DNA of 53,725 bases from RGIG8767 sp964531805 (GTDB taxonomy: Bacteria > Bacillota > Clostridia > Lachnospirales > Lachnospiraceae): the NCBI GenBank assembly GCA_964531805.1, contig CAZHGE010000006.1:1-53725 (forward strand), written 5' to 3'. The notes beneath the pieces were generated by a model, which searched no databases, had not been told where the DNA came from, and saw only the letters and a program-made list of their open reading frames with translations. Below, in pieces: positions 8,849-16,588 of this stretch; the stretch's first letter is position 1, and the number at the start of each line of letters is the position of its first letter. The translations under genes and the position numbers were made by a program.

Positions 8849-10337
8849 CTTCCTCCTCCAACTCCGGTACATTTAAATAGATACGCACCTCGGTTCCTGT
8901 ATCCTTCCCCTCGCTGATGATATCCATCACATCATCTGTTCCTGTAAACAGTTTCAATCTGGCAATAATATTGTTCATACCAATGCCATTGGAATCACCA
9001 GTCATATCTTCTTCTCTATAAGTACAATTTAACACTTTTTCAATGATATCCTGCTCCATGCCTTTTCCATTATCTTTGATACTGATACAAGGCTGACCTT
9101 CCATGGAAAATACAGACAAGGTTATTTTTCCACTTCCCGCCATTTCCCGGATACCATGATTCACACAGTTTTCTACAATTGGCTGTAAAATCATGCTTGG
9201 TATTTGTACCGGAAAAAGTTTTTTATCGATTTTCTTTTCATAATGAATATCACCGGAAAAACGCACATTTAATATATAGATGTAATTATCAACTAACTCG
9301 ATTTCTTCCCTGAGTGTTACAGTCTCATCACTTTTTTTAACATTGTAGCGGAAAAAGTCTGCCACATTCTGTACATATTCATAGGTTCGGTCAGCGCCTT
9401 CCATCATGGCAAGTTGAGCACCGGCATTTAGTGTGTTAAATAAAAAATGCGGGTTAATCTGCGCCTGTAAGTATTTTAACTGTGCATCCTTTAAGTGAGC
9501 TTCCATAAGAAGTTCTTTTTCTTTTAACTTCCTCTCTACTTGCATACCTTCGCGGATTTGAAGAATATACTGCTGGATACTGATAACCATTTGGTTAAAG
9601 GCATTGGTTACGACACCAATCTCATCCTGGGAATCGGATCCTTTCAGTTTAATTGCAAAATTACCTTTTGCCACCTCATTAGCAAGCACTGCCAATTCCC
9701 GAAGGGGACTAATTAAATTTCCAGTAAAATTAATAATAATTATTACGTTTCCAACAATTACGACTACCATAATCATCATACTGAAATACTCAAACACGCG
9801 GAAAGCCTTGGAAACTTCATTATATTTTTCAGAATTATTAACAAACTGCTCAATATTCAAACTGTAAATATAATTGTCTATATATTCATACAAATCCGTG
9901 GCACTTTCATAACGGATACGATATTTCTCCACATTTCGTCCACGTTTAGCTTCAATGGTCTGAGCGGATGCATTTAAATACTGTTGTGACATATTTCGGA
10001 TATTACGTTCCATACGGACAAACGTAACATTACTAATCTCGGTGGATAATTCCTGAATCATAGCAGAAAATTCCTGTTCACTACGATAATAATTTTCCAA
10101 CGACTCACTGGTCTTTACATTCAGATACTCCGTCATACTGTCCTGTACTGCATGCAGTCCTTCAGATAATTCATTCAGCGTTACGTTTTCCTGATAAACC
10201 TTCTCCATGTCTTTAGACATACTATTAATGCCAAAGAGCAGGATCAGATTCGCCAACAATACAAATATATTTGCCACTATATAAATGCTGGTAATTTTTC
10301 CCTGAAGAGAGAAGGTGCGAAATTTATCTCTAATCAT
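8841..10337 (-). CDS. sensor histidine kinase, LytS/YesM type
   Basis: Membrane histidine kinase partner of the YesN-type regulator. Order: TM1 about residues 15-36, an extracellular helical region of about 145 residues with no recognisable ligand-binding fold, TM2 about 185-204, HAMP 206-261, then His_kinase with QINPHFLFNTLN (His297) and an ATPase domain with NCVNHGIR and NGIGMNN motifs. Because its outer domain is not a sugar-binding fold, ligand sensing probably comes from the membrane-anchored binding protein. Start 10337 is chosen because GGGAGG lies 8 nt upstream; ATG 10343 is only 2 nt from it. It overlaps the upstream gene by 8 nt (ATGATTAG). Confidence 0.92.
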   Translation of the reverse strand: MIRDKFRTFSLQGKITSIYIVANIFVLLANLILLFGINSMSKDMEKVYQENVTLNELSEGLHAVQDSMTEYLNVKTSESLENYYRSEQEFSAMIQELSTEISNVTFVRMERNIRNMSQQYLNASAQTIEAKRGRNVEKYRIRYESATDLYEYIDNYIYSLNIEQFVNNSEKYNEVSKAFRVFEYFSMMIMVVVIVGNVIIIINFTGNLISPLRELAVLANEVAKGNFAIKLKGSDSQDEIGVVTNAFNQMVISIQQYILQIREGMQVERKLKEKELLMEAHLKDAQLKYLQAQINPHFLFNTLNAGAQLAMMEGADRTYEYVQNVADFFRYNVKKSDETVTLREEIELVDNYIYILNVRFSGDIHYEKKIDKKLFPVQIPSMILQPIVENCVNHGIREMAGSGKITLSVFSMEGQPCISIKDNGKGMEQDIIEKVLNCTYREEDMTGDSNGIGMNNIIARLKLFTGTDDVMDIISEGKDTGTEVRIYLNVPELEEEDV

Positions 10338-11343
10338 CCGCATTTCCTCCCATAAAATCGGATACATTTTCTTTATCAATCAGTGTAATATCTGCAGTAA
10401 AATATTCACTGGTATTTCCAATTTTCTTATATTCTGTTAATGCATCAATACAATAACGCCCCATCTGATTCGCATCAATAGAAATCGTCGAAGTAATAAC
10501 ATTCCGATAGATTCCTTTTAAAATGGTATCATTATCATAGTAACCTAATATTGAAATCTCTCCTACTTTATTGTAATCAATCACGGCCTGATACAAACAA
10601 GTAGTATTAACTGCATTTAAACAGATAATAATATCCGGAAGTGATTCCTGCATAAAAATGTCACGAATGGATTCCTCCACCGTAAAATTGCTGGAATCGT
10701 CAACAGAAATCAAGGATAACTGGATATCCGCATTCTTTTCATTTTCCTGCAAAACAGTTTCCTGAATACCGGACCATACAATATTCTGGCTTGTATCATT
10801 TGCCTGGGCACTAACCAACACAGCCGCGGAAACGGACTCTTCTCCCGCAATCTCCAAAACCTGTCTGCCATATTCACGTCCCAGCTCGTAATTACCAACG
10901 CCTACATAACTACACCGCTTGCTATTGGGATTATCCCCGTATAATGTTACTACGGGAATATCATTCGCCACCGCCATATCAATCAATTCTGTCATTCTCT
11001 GACTCTCATCGGCTTCCACCATAATACCATCAACATCAGAGTAAATAGCAATCTCCATGAGTTCATATTTATTATAATTTTGGGAGAGATTACTCCCCAA
11101 AAGATCCACATATATATTTTCTTCCAGCCCAGCCGTATAGGCACCAGTATATATTTCCTGCCAAAAATCAGATTTCCTATCTTCTACAATCATCACATAG
11201 TAATCATCATAACTATGTTCCTCATTTTCTCCTTGTATACTTTTTAGATAAACCTGAAAAACAACAATTGCCAATATGATTGTTAAAACCAGGCAGCTTA
11301 AAGTCAGGTACAATGCCCATGGCATTTTTTTCTTATCATTCAT
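10330..11343 (-). CDS. membrane-anchored periplasmic-binding sensor protein (XylFII-like)
   Basis: 337 residues: an N-terminal membrane helix (about 10-32) without a cleavage or lipobox motif, then a type I periplasmic-binding fold (segments GIMVEADES, IPVVTLYGDN and ISILGYYDND). It is divergent from the transporter binding protein. It lies directly upstream of, and overlaps, the histidine kinase gene. In clostridia a tethered binding protein in this position (XylFII) binds the sugar and controls the LytS kinase. The same role is inferred here from context and architecture; the ligand is unknown. Confidence 0.87.
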   Translation of the reverse strand: MNDKKKMPWALYLTLSCLVLTIILAIVVFQVYLKSIQGENEEHSYDDYYVMIVEDRKSDFWQEIYTGAYTAGLEENIYVDLLGSNLSQNYNKYELMEIAIYSDVDGIMVEADESQRMTELIDMAVANDIPVVTLYGDNPNSKRCSYVGVGNYELGREYGRQVLEIAGEESVSAAVLVSAQANDTSQNIVWSGIQETVLQENEKNADIQLSLISVDDSSNFTVEESIRDIFMQESLPDIIICLNAVNTTCLYQAVIDYNKVGEISILGYYDNDTILKGIYRNVITSTISIDANQMGRYCIDALTEYKKIGNTSEYFTADITLIDKENVSDFMGGNADD

Positions 11344-11368
11344 CTTCTATCTGCTTTCTTACTATAAT

Positions 11369-11917
11369 TTACAGGCTACTGTGTTTTTCAAATATCTCTT
11401 GTAAAAATGCTATAAAATCTGCTCTTGCTTCTCCCAGTTTTTTATCATTACTATACTGGTAATCATACGTATAGCAGGCCACATTGTCATCGGATGGGTT
11501 ACCCCAGCATTGCCCATTTTTCTGTTCTCTGGTAACGAGCAGTGTGATACACGGAGTCTTTACATATTGCTTTACTTTTTCAATCTCTTCTGCTTCTCTA
11601 ATATGTACAAACAATATGTCTTCTTTTTCATCTTCTAAAAAAGAATGGTATTCCTCTTTTATATATAGAAATGGCAGATCATTATAGTCAATAAAGGCCG
11701 CTTTTAAATCTGCTAAAAATTTACGAGCCTTTGCATCCTTTTCGCCATTCCATCCATGAGCAGCGGCAATTTCCTTAATCGGAGTGATTGCTGAAATATT
11801 TCTTACTGTAAAAACATCCTTGGCAAAATCACACAACGTATCTTTTCCCACTCCACCATTGCCATTGATGATCACAACTAATTTCTTCATATAACTAAAC
11901 CAATACATTCCTTTCAT
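11369..11917 (-). CDS. P-loop nucleotide kinase-like protein
   Basis: Small P-loop protein (182 residues) with Walker A GNGGVGKDT near residues 19-27. The Asp after the lysine is the pattern of deoxynucleoside/nucleoside monophosphate kinases and dephospho-CoA kinases. I cannot tell which substrate it uses. Several ATGs occur at the start (11917, 11908, 11890); none has a clean ribosome-binding site, so the start is uncertain. It is 25 nt upstream of the tethered binding-protein gene with no terminator between, so it may be the first gene of that operon. Confidence 0.75.
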   Translation of the reverse strand: MKGMYWFSYMKKLVVIINGNGGVGKDTLCDFAKDVFTVRNISAITPIKEIAAAHGWNGEKDAKARKFLADLKAAFIDYNDLPFLYIKEEYHSFLEDEKEDILFVHIREAEEIEKVKQYVKTPCITLLVTREQKNGQCWGNPSDDNVACYTYDYQYSNDKKLGEARADFIAFLQEIFEKHSSL

Positions 11918-11938
11918 GCTAAAAAGCTGATTCTATAT

Positions 11939-11973
11939 CCAAACGCTGCTCGCGAAGCGTGTCATCGTTTGGT
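11939..11973. repeat. stem-loop repeat, copy 1 (divergent)
   Basis: About 35 bp beginning CCAAACG and ending CGTTTGG, with a core GCTCGCGAAGCGTG shared with the other copies. Its 5' part differs from copies 2-4. It abuts copy 2, with which it shares a base at the junction. Confidence 0.75.
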
Positions 11974-12009
11974 CCAATAAGACGGCTCGCCAAGCGTGAC
12001 GTCGTTTGG
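11974..12009. repeat. stem-loop repeat, copy 2
   Basis: 36 bp beginning CCAATAAGACGG and ending GACGTCGTTTGG. The ends pair (CCAA/TTGG), as do GACG/CGTC and CGC/GCG around a short loop. It is nearly identical to copy 3 (one base difference) and closely related to copy 4 near 21.27 kb. Confidence 0.85.
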
Positions 12010-12017
12010 TCCTTTCA

Positions 12018-12046
12018 ATTTTACTATCAAATGCATCTTTCTTCAA
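12018..12046 (-). promoter_or_regulatory. promoter of the kinase/sensing operon
   Basis: Minus strand: -35 TTGAAG (12046-12041), 17-bp spacer, -10 TAAAAT (12023-12018). Transcription would start near 12011, so stem-loop repeat copies 2 and 1 would form most of the 5' leader of the gene at 11917. Confidence 0.6.
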
Positions 12047-12083
12047 GGAGCGTTTTCGTTTCAGTAGAAATTCCTAAGAACTA

Positions 12084-12171
12084 AAAAACTCCGTTACCAG
12101 TCGATGATAGGCAGCCCCTTACTGGTATCCCGTAAAGAGACTATATATCCCGATTTGATAACGGAGTTTTT
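12084..12171. other. nested inverted repeat, candidate structured RNA or mini-element
   Basis: A perfect 13-bp outer stem (AAAAACTCCGTTA with TAACGGAGTTTTT) encloses an inner 6-bp stem (ACCAGT 12096-12101 with ACTGGT 12121-12126) and a direct repeat ATCCCG (12127 and 12147). T-runs flank both ends, so it could terminate transcription in either direction. The element lies between stem-loop repeat copies 2 and 3. I do not recognise it as a known RNA family. Confidence 0.6.
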
Positions 12172-12180
12172 ATTCGCAAT

Positions 12181-12216
12181 CCAATAAGACGGTTCGCCAA
12201 GCGTGACGTCGTTTGG
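12181..12216. repeat. stem-loop repeat, copy 3
   Basis: 36 bp with the same start and end as copy 2 and a single substitution in the core (GGTTCGCC instead of GGCTCGCC). It lies 8 bp before the stop of the HPr-like gene on the minus strand. With copies 1 and 2 it brackets the nested inverted repeat. Confidence 0.85.
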
Positions 12217-12223
12217 TTCTATT

Positions 12224-12451
12224 TTAGCATGCAATAGCATATGCTTTCATTAGTCCATCAAAACTTTCATCATATCCATGACATGTCACCGTAAGAACTT
12301 GCTTCAGGTCAAGTCCAAGCACACCGACAATAGATTTGGCATCTACGGTATAGCGGTTGTAGCAGATATCCACTTCAAACTCACATCTACTCGCAGCATT
12401 CACAAAGTTATTCACTTCATCTGGACGTAACATAATCTTATACTGATACAT
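12224..12451 (-). CDS. HPr-like protein lacking the phospho-histidine
   Basis: 75 residues matching the HPr fold. The region around the regulatory serine (VDAKSIVGVLGLDL) and the end (CHGYDESFDGLMKAY) are clear, but the active-site segment that normally reads GLHARPA is IMLRPDE here, with no histidine. It therefore cannot be the PTS phosphocarrier through His15. Ser at the usual Ser46 position is kept, so a regulatory role of Crh type is conceivable (inference). GGAGG lies 7 nt before the ATG. It is a stand-alone gene with its own promoter. Confidence 0.8.
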   Translation of the reverse strand: MYQYKIMLRPDEVNNFVNAASRCEFEVDICYNRYTVDAKSIVGVLGLDLKQVLTVTCHGYDESFDGLMKAYAIAC

Positions 12452-12503
12452 AGCGCCACCTCCTTATAAATAGGAAAACGATTTCAGGTTCAATATTAGA
12501 AGT

Positions 12504-12532
12504 ATCTTACAATTTTGATAAAAATATGTAAA
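12504..12532 (-). promoter_or_regulatory. promoter of the HPr-like gene
   Basis: Minus strand: -35 TTTACA (12532-12527), 17-bp spacer, -10 TAAGAT (12509-12504), about 50 nt before the start codon. Confidence 0.5.
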
Positions 12533-12592
12533 TATCCGTTTTAAACAAAAAAACCGCTTATTCCGACATTTTCCCATGCAAAATGCCTCGTT

Positions 12593-13363
12593 TTACCAAA
12601 ATTCGACCATATCCGGGCGAAATCGAAGGGGGAGTAACTGCTTTTGAAGCGGATCATTGCCTCTTTCCAAAATGGCAATCTTTTGACAGAAATAGCGAAA
12701 CAGGTCTTGTATTTGTTTCTCCTTCTGGGATATCTGGGGTAGTTCAGGAAGCGGTATCAGCCCAGCATCAATCAAAAACCATTCCTTTCCAGCACGATGC
12801 ATCAAACATATACCATGCACTTCATCATATATCATAAAGTCCTCTTCCGGAAACCGATTTGCAAAATGATTTCCTAAAAACGATAGTATCCGATTCTTAG
12901 GATGAATCTTGGCATACAAAACCTCATTTTCTAACTCTTGAAAACGGACAAAACCATAAAAATGATGATATTCATGCCATACGGTAGTGCTGAGTGCTAC
13001 TACCTTTACTACGGATTCCTGAGAAAAACAATCAATCAATTTACCTTTATAATTACCACGCAGTCCATGTACAATCATATGGTACACCGCACTACCCTTC
13101 TGTCTATCTGTAGACCCTAATGCTTCTAAAATAATCTGCAGAGTCTCTCTTCCAAAACGTCTCTCTATGGTGCTGATCACCTTTTGGGCCTTAATACTGG
13201 ATGGTTCTATCTTAATATATTCTGAAAACAGACAAAGGTTCTCTTCTTCTCCTATCTGTATGATGGTTCTGTCGTGATCCAGTTTCCTCTCATAGGCTTC
13301 GTATACACCTGATAATATTCCTTCCTCACTGTCCTCACATACTAATATGATTTGTTGTTCCAT
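12593..13363 (-). CDS. probable DNA metabolism protein, TIGR03915 family
   Basis: 256 residues; recognised as the partner protein that is almost always encoded next to the TIGR03916 radical SAM protein, as here. Its C-terminal half corresponds to the DUF4130 domain, thought to be related to DNA glycosylases; the segment TVWHEYHHFYGFVRFQEL is conserved. The reaction is not established. It starts 93 nt after the radical SAM gene and probably shares its LexA-controlled promoter. No signal peptide or membrane segment is seen, so it is cytoplasmic. Confidence 0.85.
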   Translation of the reverse strand: MEQQIILVCEDSEEGILSGVYEAYERKLDHDRTIIQIGEEENLCLFSEYIKIEPSSIKAQKVISTIERRFGRETLQIILEALGSTDRQKGSAVYHMIVHGLRGNYKGKLIDCFSQESVVKVVALSTTVWHEYHHFYGFVRFQELENEVLYAKIHPKNRILSFLGNHFANRFPEEDFMIYDEVHGICLMHRAGKEWFLIDAGLIPLPELPQISQKEKQIQDLFRYFCQKIAILERGNDPLQKQLLPLRFRPDMVEFW

Positions 13364-13456
13364 CTATTCTCTCTCTATACTTTCTTATTTATTCAGCACA
13401 AAAAACTCTCCGGTCATGCTGTCATCATTCCCCATCTATTTGTAATCATTCGTATC

Positions 13457-14842
13457 TCATCCTGAAACAGCCCCAAAGGAATCTTCATTCGGAAAAAGAC
13501 CTGTATCAAATAGCGTAAGCTGCTGATAGGTAACGCCACCCACATCAAAAGGCAGCCTTTCCTTTACATTTAATAGATTGCGTGTAATATAATCTTCTTC
13601 TATCTTAGTACGGTATAACATCCTGCCGCCACATGTAATAAAGTAGAGCGCTCTTTTCAGGGAAACATTCATCTTACGCAGATGTTCAAATGTCAAAGTA
13701 CATCCCCTGCGTGCCTTGATAATCTTCTGCGCACTCTTCACCCCAATTCCCGGTATACGGAGAAGCATAGCGTAATCTGCCTTATTAATCTCCACTGGAA
13801 ACAATTCCAGATGACGCAGTGCCCAATCTGCCTTAGGATCTAAAAGCACATTAAAATTAGGTCTGTCTTCACTTAACAATTCACCAGCCTCAAATCCATA
13901 AAAACGCATTAAAAAATCCGCTTGATACAATCTATGCTCCCGCAAAAGGGGTGGACCGCCAGGAAGTGCCGGTAATTCCTTATCCGTATTGATCTGAACA
14001 TAGGCAGAATAAAACACTCTCTTTAACTGAAACTTTTTATATAAATTCTCTGCCACACTTACAATCTGATAATCCGTCTCAGGTGTCGCACCAATAATCA
14101 TCTGCGTGGACTGACCGCCGCTGACAAAGGAGGGGGCATGACGATATAGTGCTAACTCATTCTTACTCTCTATAATTCCATTTTGAATTTGGCGCATGGG
14201 TGTCAGTATCATCTTACGGTTCTTATTCGGCGCAAGTTTTTGCAGCCCTTCGGAAGTAGGAAGTTCCAAATTAACACTCATACGATCTACTAAAAGGCCC
14301 AGCATCTGTATCAATCGAGAATCCGCTCCCGGTATTGCCTTAGCATGTATGTACCCCTGAAAATGATACTTATTGCGCAGCAGAAATATGGTCTCATACA
14401 TCTTCTCCATAGTGTAACTGGGATTGCCCACAACACCGGAACTCAAAAACAAGCCTTCTATATAATTACGCCTGTAAAAATCCATGGTCAGTGTACAAAT
14501 CTCCTCCGGCGTAAAAGTAGCCCGCTCTATGTCATTCGAAGAACGATTCTTACAATATTTGCAATCATAAATACATTCATTGCTCATTAAAATCTTAAGC
14601 AGACTGATACATCTGCCATCTGCTGAAAAACTATGGCAGATTCCGGCGGCAATAGAATTCCCGATACCTTTTCCATTGCCCCGTCTGTCTACGCCGCTGG
14701 AGGTACATGCTACATCATACTTGGCTGCATCTGTTAATATTCCCAGTTTCTCCTGAATACTCATATTCTCCTGATGAACAGAAACAGATATTTGATTGGC
14801 GATAGCAATTCCCTTTTCATTCTTTGCCATGCTGTAATCCAT
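13457..14842 (-). CDS. putative DNA modification/repair radical SAM protein, TIGR03916 family
   Basis: 461 residues. The radical SAM cluster motif CIYDCKYC has Cys90, Cys94 and Cys97. A helix-hairpin-helix DNA-binding motif (LLRIPGIGVKSAQKI, from about 360) lies near the C-terminus, followed by QLTLF at 441-445, which resembles the sliding-clamp-binding motif QL[SD]LF. The family is predicted to act on DNA, with the exact chemistry unknown. The promoter region carries two LexA/DinR-type boxes, which supports a damage-induced role. The start ATG 14842 follows GGGGTG; an ATG 12 nt further in is a possible alternative. Confidence 0.9.
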   Translation of the reverse strand: MDYSMAKNEKGIAIANQISVSVHQENMSIQEKLGILTDAAKYDVACTSSGVDRRGNGKGIGNSIAAGICHSFSADGRCISLLKILMSNECIYDCKYCKNRSSNDIERATFTPEEICTLTMDFYRRNYIEGLFLSSGVVGNPSYTMEKMYETIFLLRNKYHFQGYIHAKAIPGADSRLIQMLGLLVDRMSVNLELPTSEGLQKLAPNKNRKMILTPMRQIQNGIIESKNELALYRHAPSFVSGGQSTQMIIGATPETDYQIVSVAENLYKKFQLKRVFYSAYVQINTDKELPALPGGPPLLREHRLYQADFLMRFYGFEAGELLSEDRPNFNVLLDPKADWALRHLELFPVEINKADYAMLLRIPGIGVKSAQKIIKARRGCTLTFEHLRKMNVSLKRALYFITCGGRMLYRTKIEEDYITRNLLNVKERLPFDVGGVTYQQLTLFDTGLFPNEDSFGAVSG

Positions 14843-14856
14843 GTAAACACCCCACA

Positions 14857-14869
14857 GAACATATGTTTG
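14857..14869. promoter_or_regulatory. LexA/DinR-type SOS box 1
   Basis: GAACATATGTTTG matches the Gram-positive LexA (DinR) consensus GAAC-N4-GTTC in 7 of 8 conserved positions. It lies between the likely -10 region and the radical SAM start codon. Confidence 0.8.
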
Positions 14870-14881
14870 AGTCTATAATAG

Positions 14882-14894
14882 CAAACATATGTTC
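14882..14894. promoter_or_regulatory. LexA/DinR-type SOS box 2
   Basis: CAAACATATGTTC is the exact reverse complement of box 1, 12 bp away from it. A TATTAT/TATAGA stretch between the boxes could be the -10, so two repressor dimers would enclose the promoter. Confidence 0.8.
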
Positions 14895-14916
14895 TCTTTT
14901 CAATAGCCAAATTAAA

Positions 14917-14955
14917 AAAAGAGAAATTTCTCTTTACTATAAAGAAATTTCTCTT
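14917..14955 (-). terminator. intrinsic terminator of the CPBP protease gene
   Basis: Minus strand: AGAGAAATTTCT pairs with AGAAATTTCTCT, then a seven-T run. It lies just after the protease stop codon and isolates it from the LexA boxes downstream. Confidence 0.85.
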
Positions 14956-14965
14956 TCCATCTTCA

Positions 14966-15733
14966 TTATTTCAATTTCTCTTTTCTAAGCACCAATAGCC
15001 AAAACAAAATCATTGCAAGTATACCACATGCAATACAACCAGTCCAGTTCATGAATTTCTGTTGCAGCATGACATTGCCTGACACAACATACACACAGAC
15101 ATTCGCAGCACTGTGTATTAAGACCGGAACTACAAAAGAGCCATAACGCTCATATAATACAGCAATCAATACTCCCAATATGAAACCATATAAAGCCTGC
15201 ACTATATTTCCATGATACACACCAAATAAAAGGGCTGAGCCTATGATTGCAATCATTCTGCCGAATAATCTGTCAAGCCTGTTGTAGACAATTCCCCGAA
15301 ATACCACTTCCTCTGCTAAAGGCGATACTACACCATACAACAAAATACCTGCCCATAATGGAAAGGAAAACTGGTTTTGTGCTACTTGTGCATATTCCTG
15401 CGAATTTTCTGTAATTCCAAGCAACGCAAACAATATATTAAAAAACAGCGCTGCCACTGCTCCCCATATAAATATAAGAGGAACATCCTTTTTACGAAAC
15501 GATGGCATCTTTACTTCTGCTTTCTCATTTAAAAAAAATGGAAATACTACTGCCATTCCAACCAGCATGGATAGTCTGCCCATCCATAATGCAAAAATAA
15601 CATTTACCGCATAATACAGTAAAACAGGGTAAACGATACTCCATATTTTCATATAAGACTGCTCTTTGGTTAAAACCTCCTCTTTTATGCGTCTTTGAAG
15701 AGGCTGTATCCAGTTAAATGAAAAAAAATTCAT
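14966..15733 (-). CDS. CPBP (CAAX-like) intramembrane metalloprotease
   Basis: Polytopic membrane protein of the CPBP/Abi family with the catalytic motif EEVVFRG (Glu-Glu and Arg) followed by two further conserved histidine regions (FGVYHGNI and VLIHSAANV). Several hydrophobic segments surround these. In bacteria such proteins take part in peptide maturation, immunity or unknown processing; no bacteriocin gene is nearby. The start is uncertain: ATG 15778 overlaps the HAD gene by 29 nt and has no ribosome-binding site, while ATG 15733 has AAGGA 13 nt upstream. The gene follows the HAD gene closely. Confidence 0.85.
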   Translation of the reverse strand: MNFFSFNWIQPLQRRIKEEVLTKEQSYMKIWSIVYPVLLYYAVNVIFALWMGRLSMLVGMAVVFPFFLNEKAEVKMPSFRKKDVPLIFIWGAVAALFFNILFALLGITENSQEYAQVAQNQFSFPLWAGILLYGVVSPLAEEVVFRGIVYNRLDRLFGRMIAIIGSALLFGVYHGNIVQALYGFILGVLIAVLYERYGSFVVPVLIHSAANVCVYVVSGNVMLQQKFMNWTGCIACGILAMILFWLLVLRKEKLK

Positions 15734-15749
15734 AATCTGTTCTAATTCC

Positions 15750-16454
15750 TTACTGTAATAATATCTTCTGTAATTCATCTACTGTTGCAGCAATATAATC
15801 CGGTTGAGCCAGTTTTAATTCATCTCCCTGTGCATATCCATAGGATACGCCAACCGATGTCACATTCATTGCCTTAGCACCTTCCACATCAAATTTGCGG
15901 TCACCAACCATAGCACAACTGTTATTTTTCAAATTGCCGCTGGAAATTTTCCCTTCTGCCAGATATTGTTCCACTTCTGTTTTCGTTAATGTGCCAAGTC
16001 TATGCAATGCTTCTAATACGACTTCGTCCTTATTAATACGTCTTCCATCCAGTTCACTTCCTACTACTGCGGAAAAATATTCACGGATGCTAAAATGCAC
16101 CAGTATTTTTTCCACAAATACTTCTGGTTTGCTGGACGCAACTGCTAATTTCGCTCCACGCTCAGACAATGTCTTTAACATCATATCTATGCCCGGATAC
16201 AGTTCATTTTCAGCCCAGCCTGTTACTGAAAATCTTTCTCTGTATTTTTCCTGTGCCTGTATGGCCTGTTCCTGCGAAAAACCATAAAACTGCTTGAAAC
16301 TTTCTATTAACGGCGGTCCGATAAAAGGCTCTAATTTATCCAGATTATTTTCTTCAATTCCAAAACTTTTCAAAGCATACTGCACACAAGTGGTAATGCC
16401 CAGCTTTGGGTCTGTTAAGGTTCCATCAAGATCAAACAAAATATATTGAAACAT
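15750..16454 (-). CDS. HAD-family phosphatase, phosphoglycolate phosphatase-like
   Basis: 234 residues, cytoplasmic. Motif I FDLDGTLTD (nucleophile Asp8, Asp10), motif II AVASSKP, and motif IV VGDRKFDVEGA are all present, with a helical cap between motifs I and II as in PGP/YrfG-type enzymes. It hydrolyses a small phosphate ester, identity unknown. Start 16454 is set by AAAGGA 7 nt upstream and by the motif I position; the frame stays open 60 nt further upstream without a good site. It lies upstream of and close to the membrane protease gene. Confidence 0.9.
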   Translation of the reverse strand: MFQYILFDLDGTLTDPKLGITTCVQYALKSFGIEENNLDKLEPFIGPPLIESFKQFYGFSQEQAIQAQEKYRERFSVTGWAENELYPGIDMMLKTLSERGAKLAVASSKPEVFVEKILVHFSIREYFSAVVGSELDGRRINKDEVVLEALHRLGTLTKTEVEQYLAEGKISSGNLKNNSCAMVGDRKFDVEGAKAMNVTSVGVSYGYAQGDELKLAQPDYIAATVDELQKILLQ

Positions 16455-16588
16455 AGGATATTCCTTTCTTTTTTCTATCTTTTCTACTATAACATACCTT
16501 GTTTCAATCAACAATTATGAAAACTCCGTATTTCTTGCTATACAATTATATTTTATTAATTCATGGAATATTTTTTGAATAAACTGTA

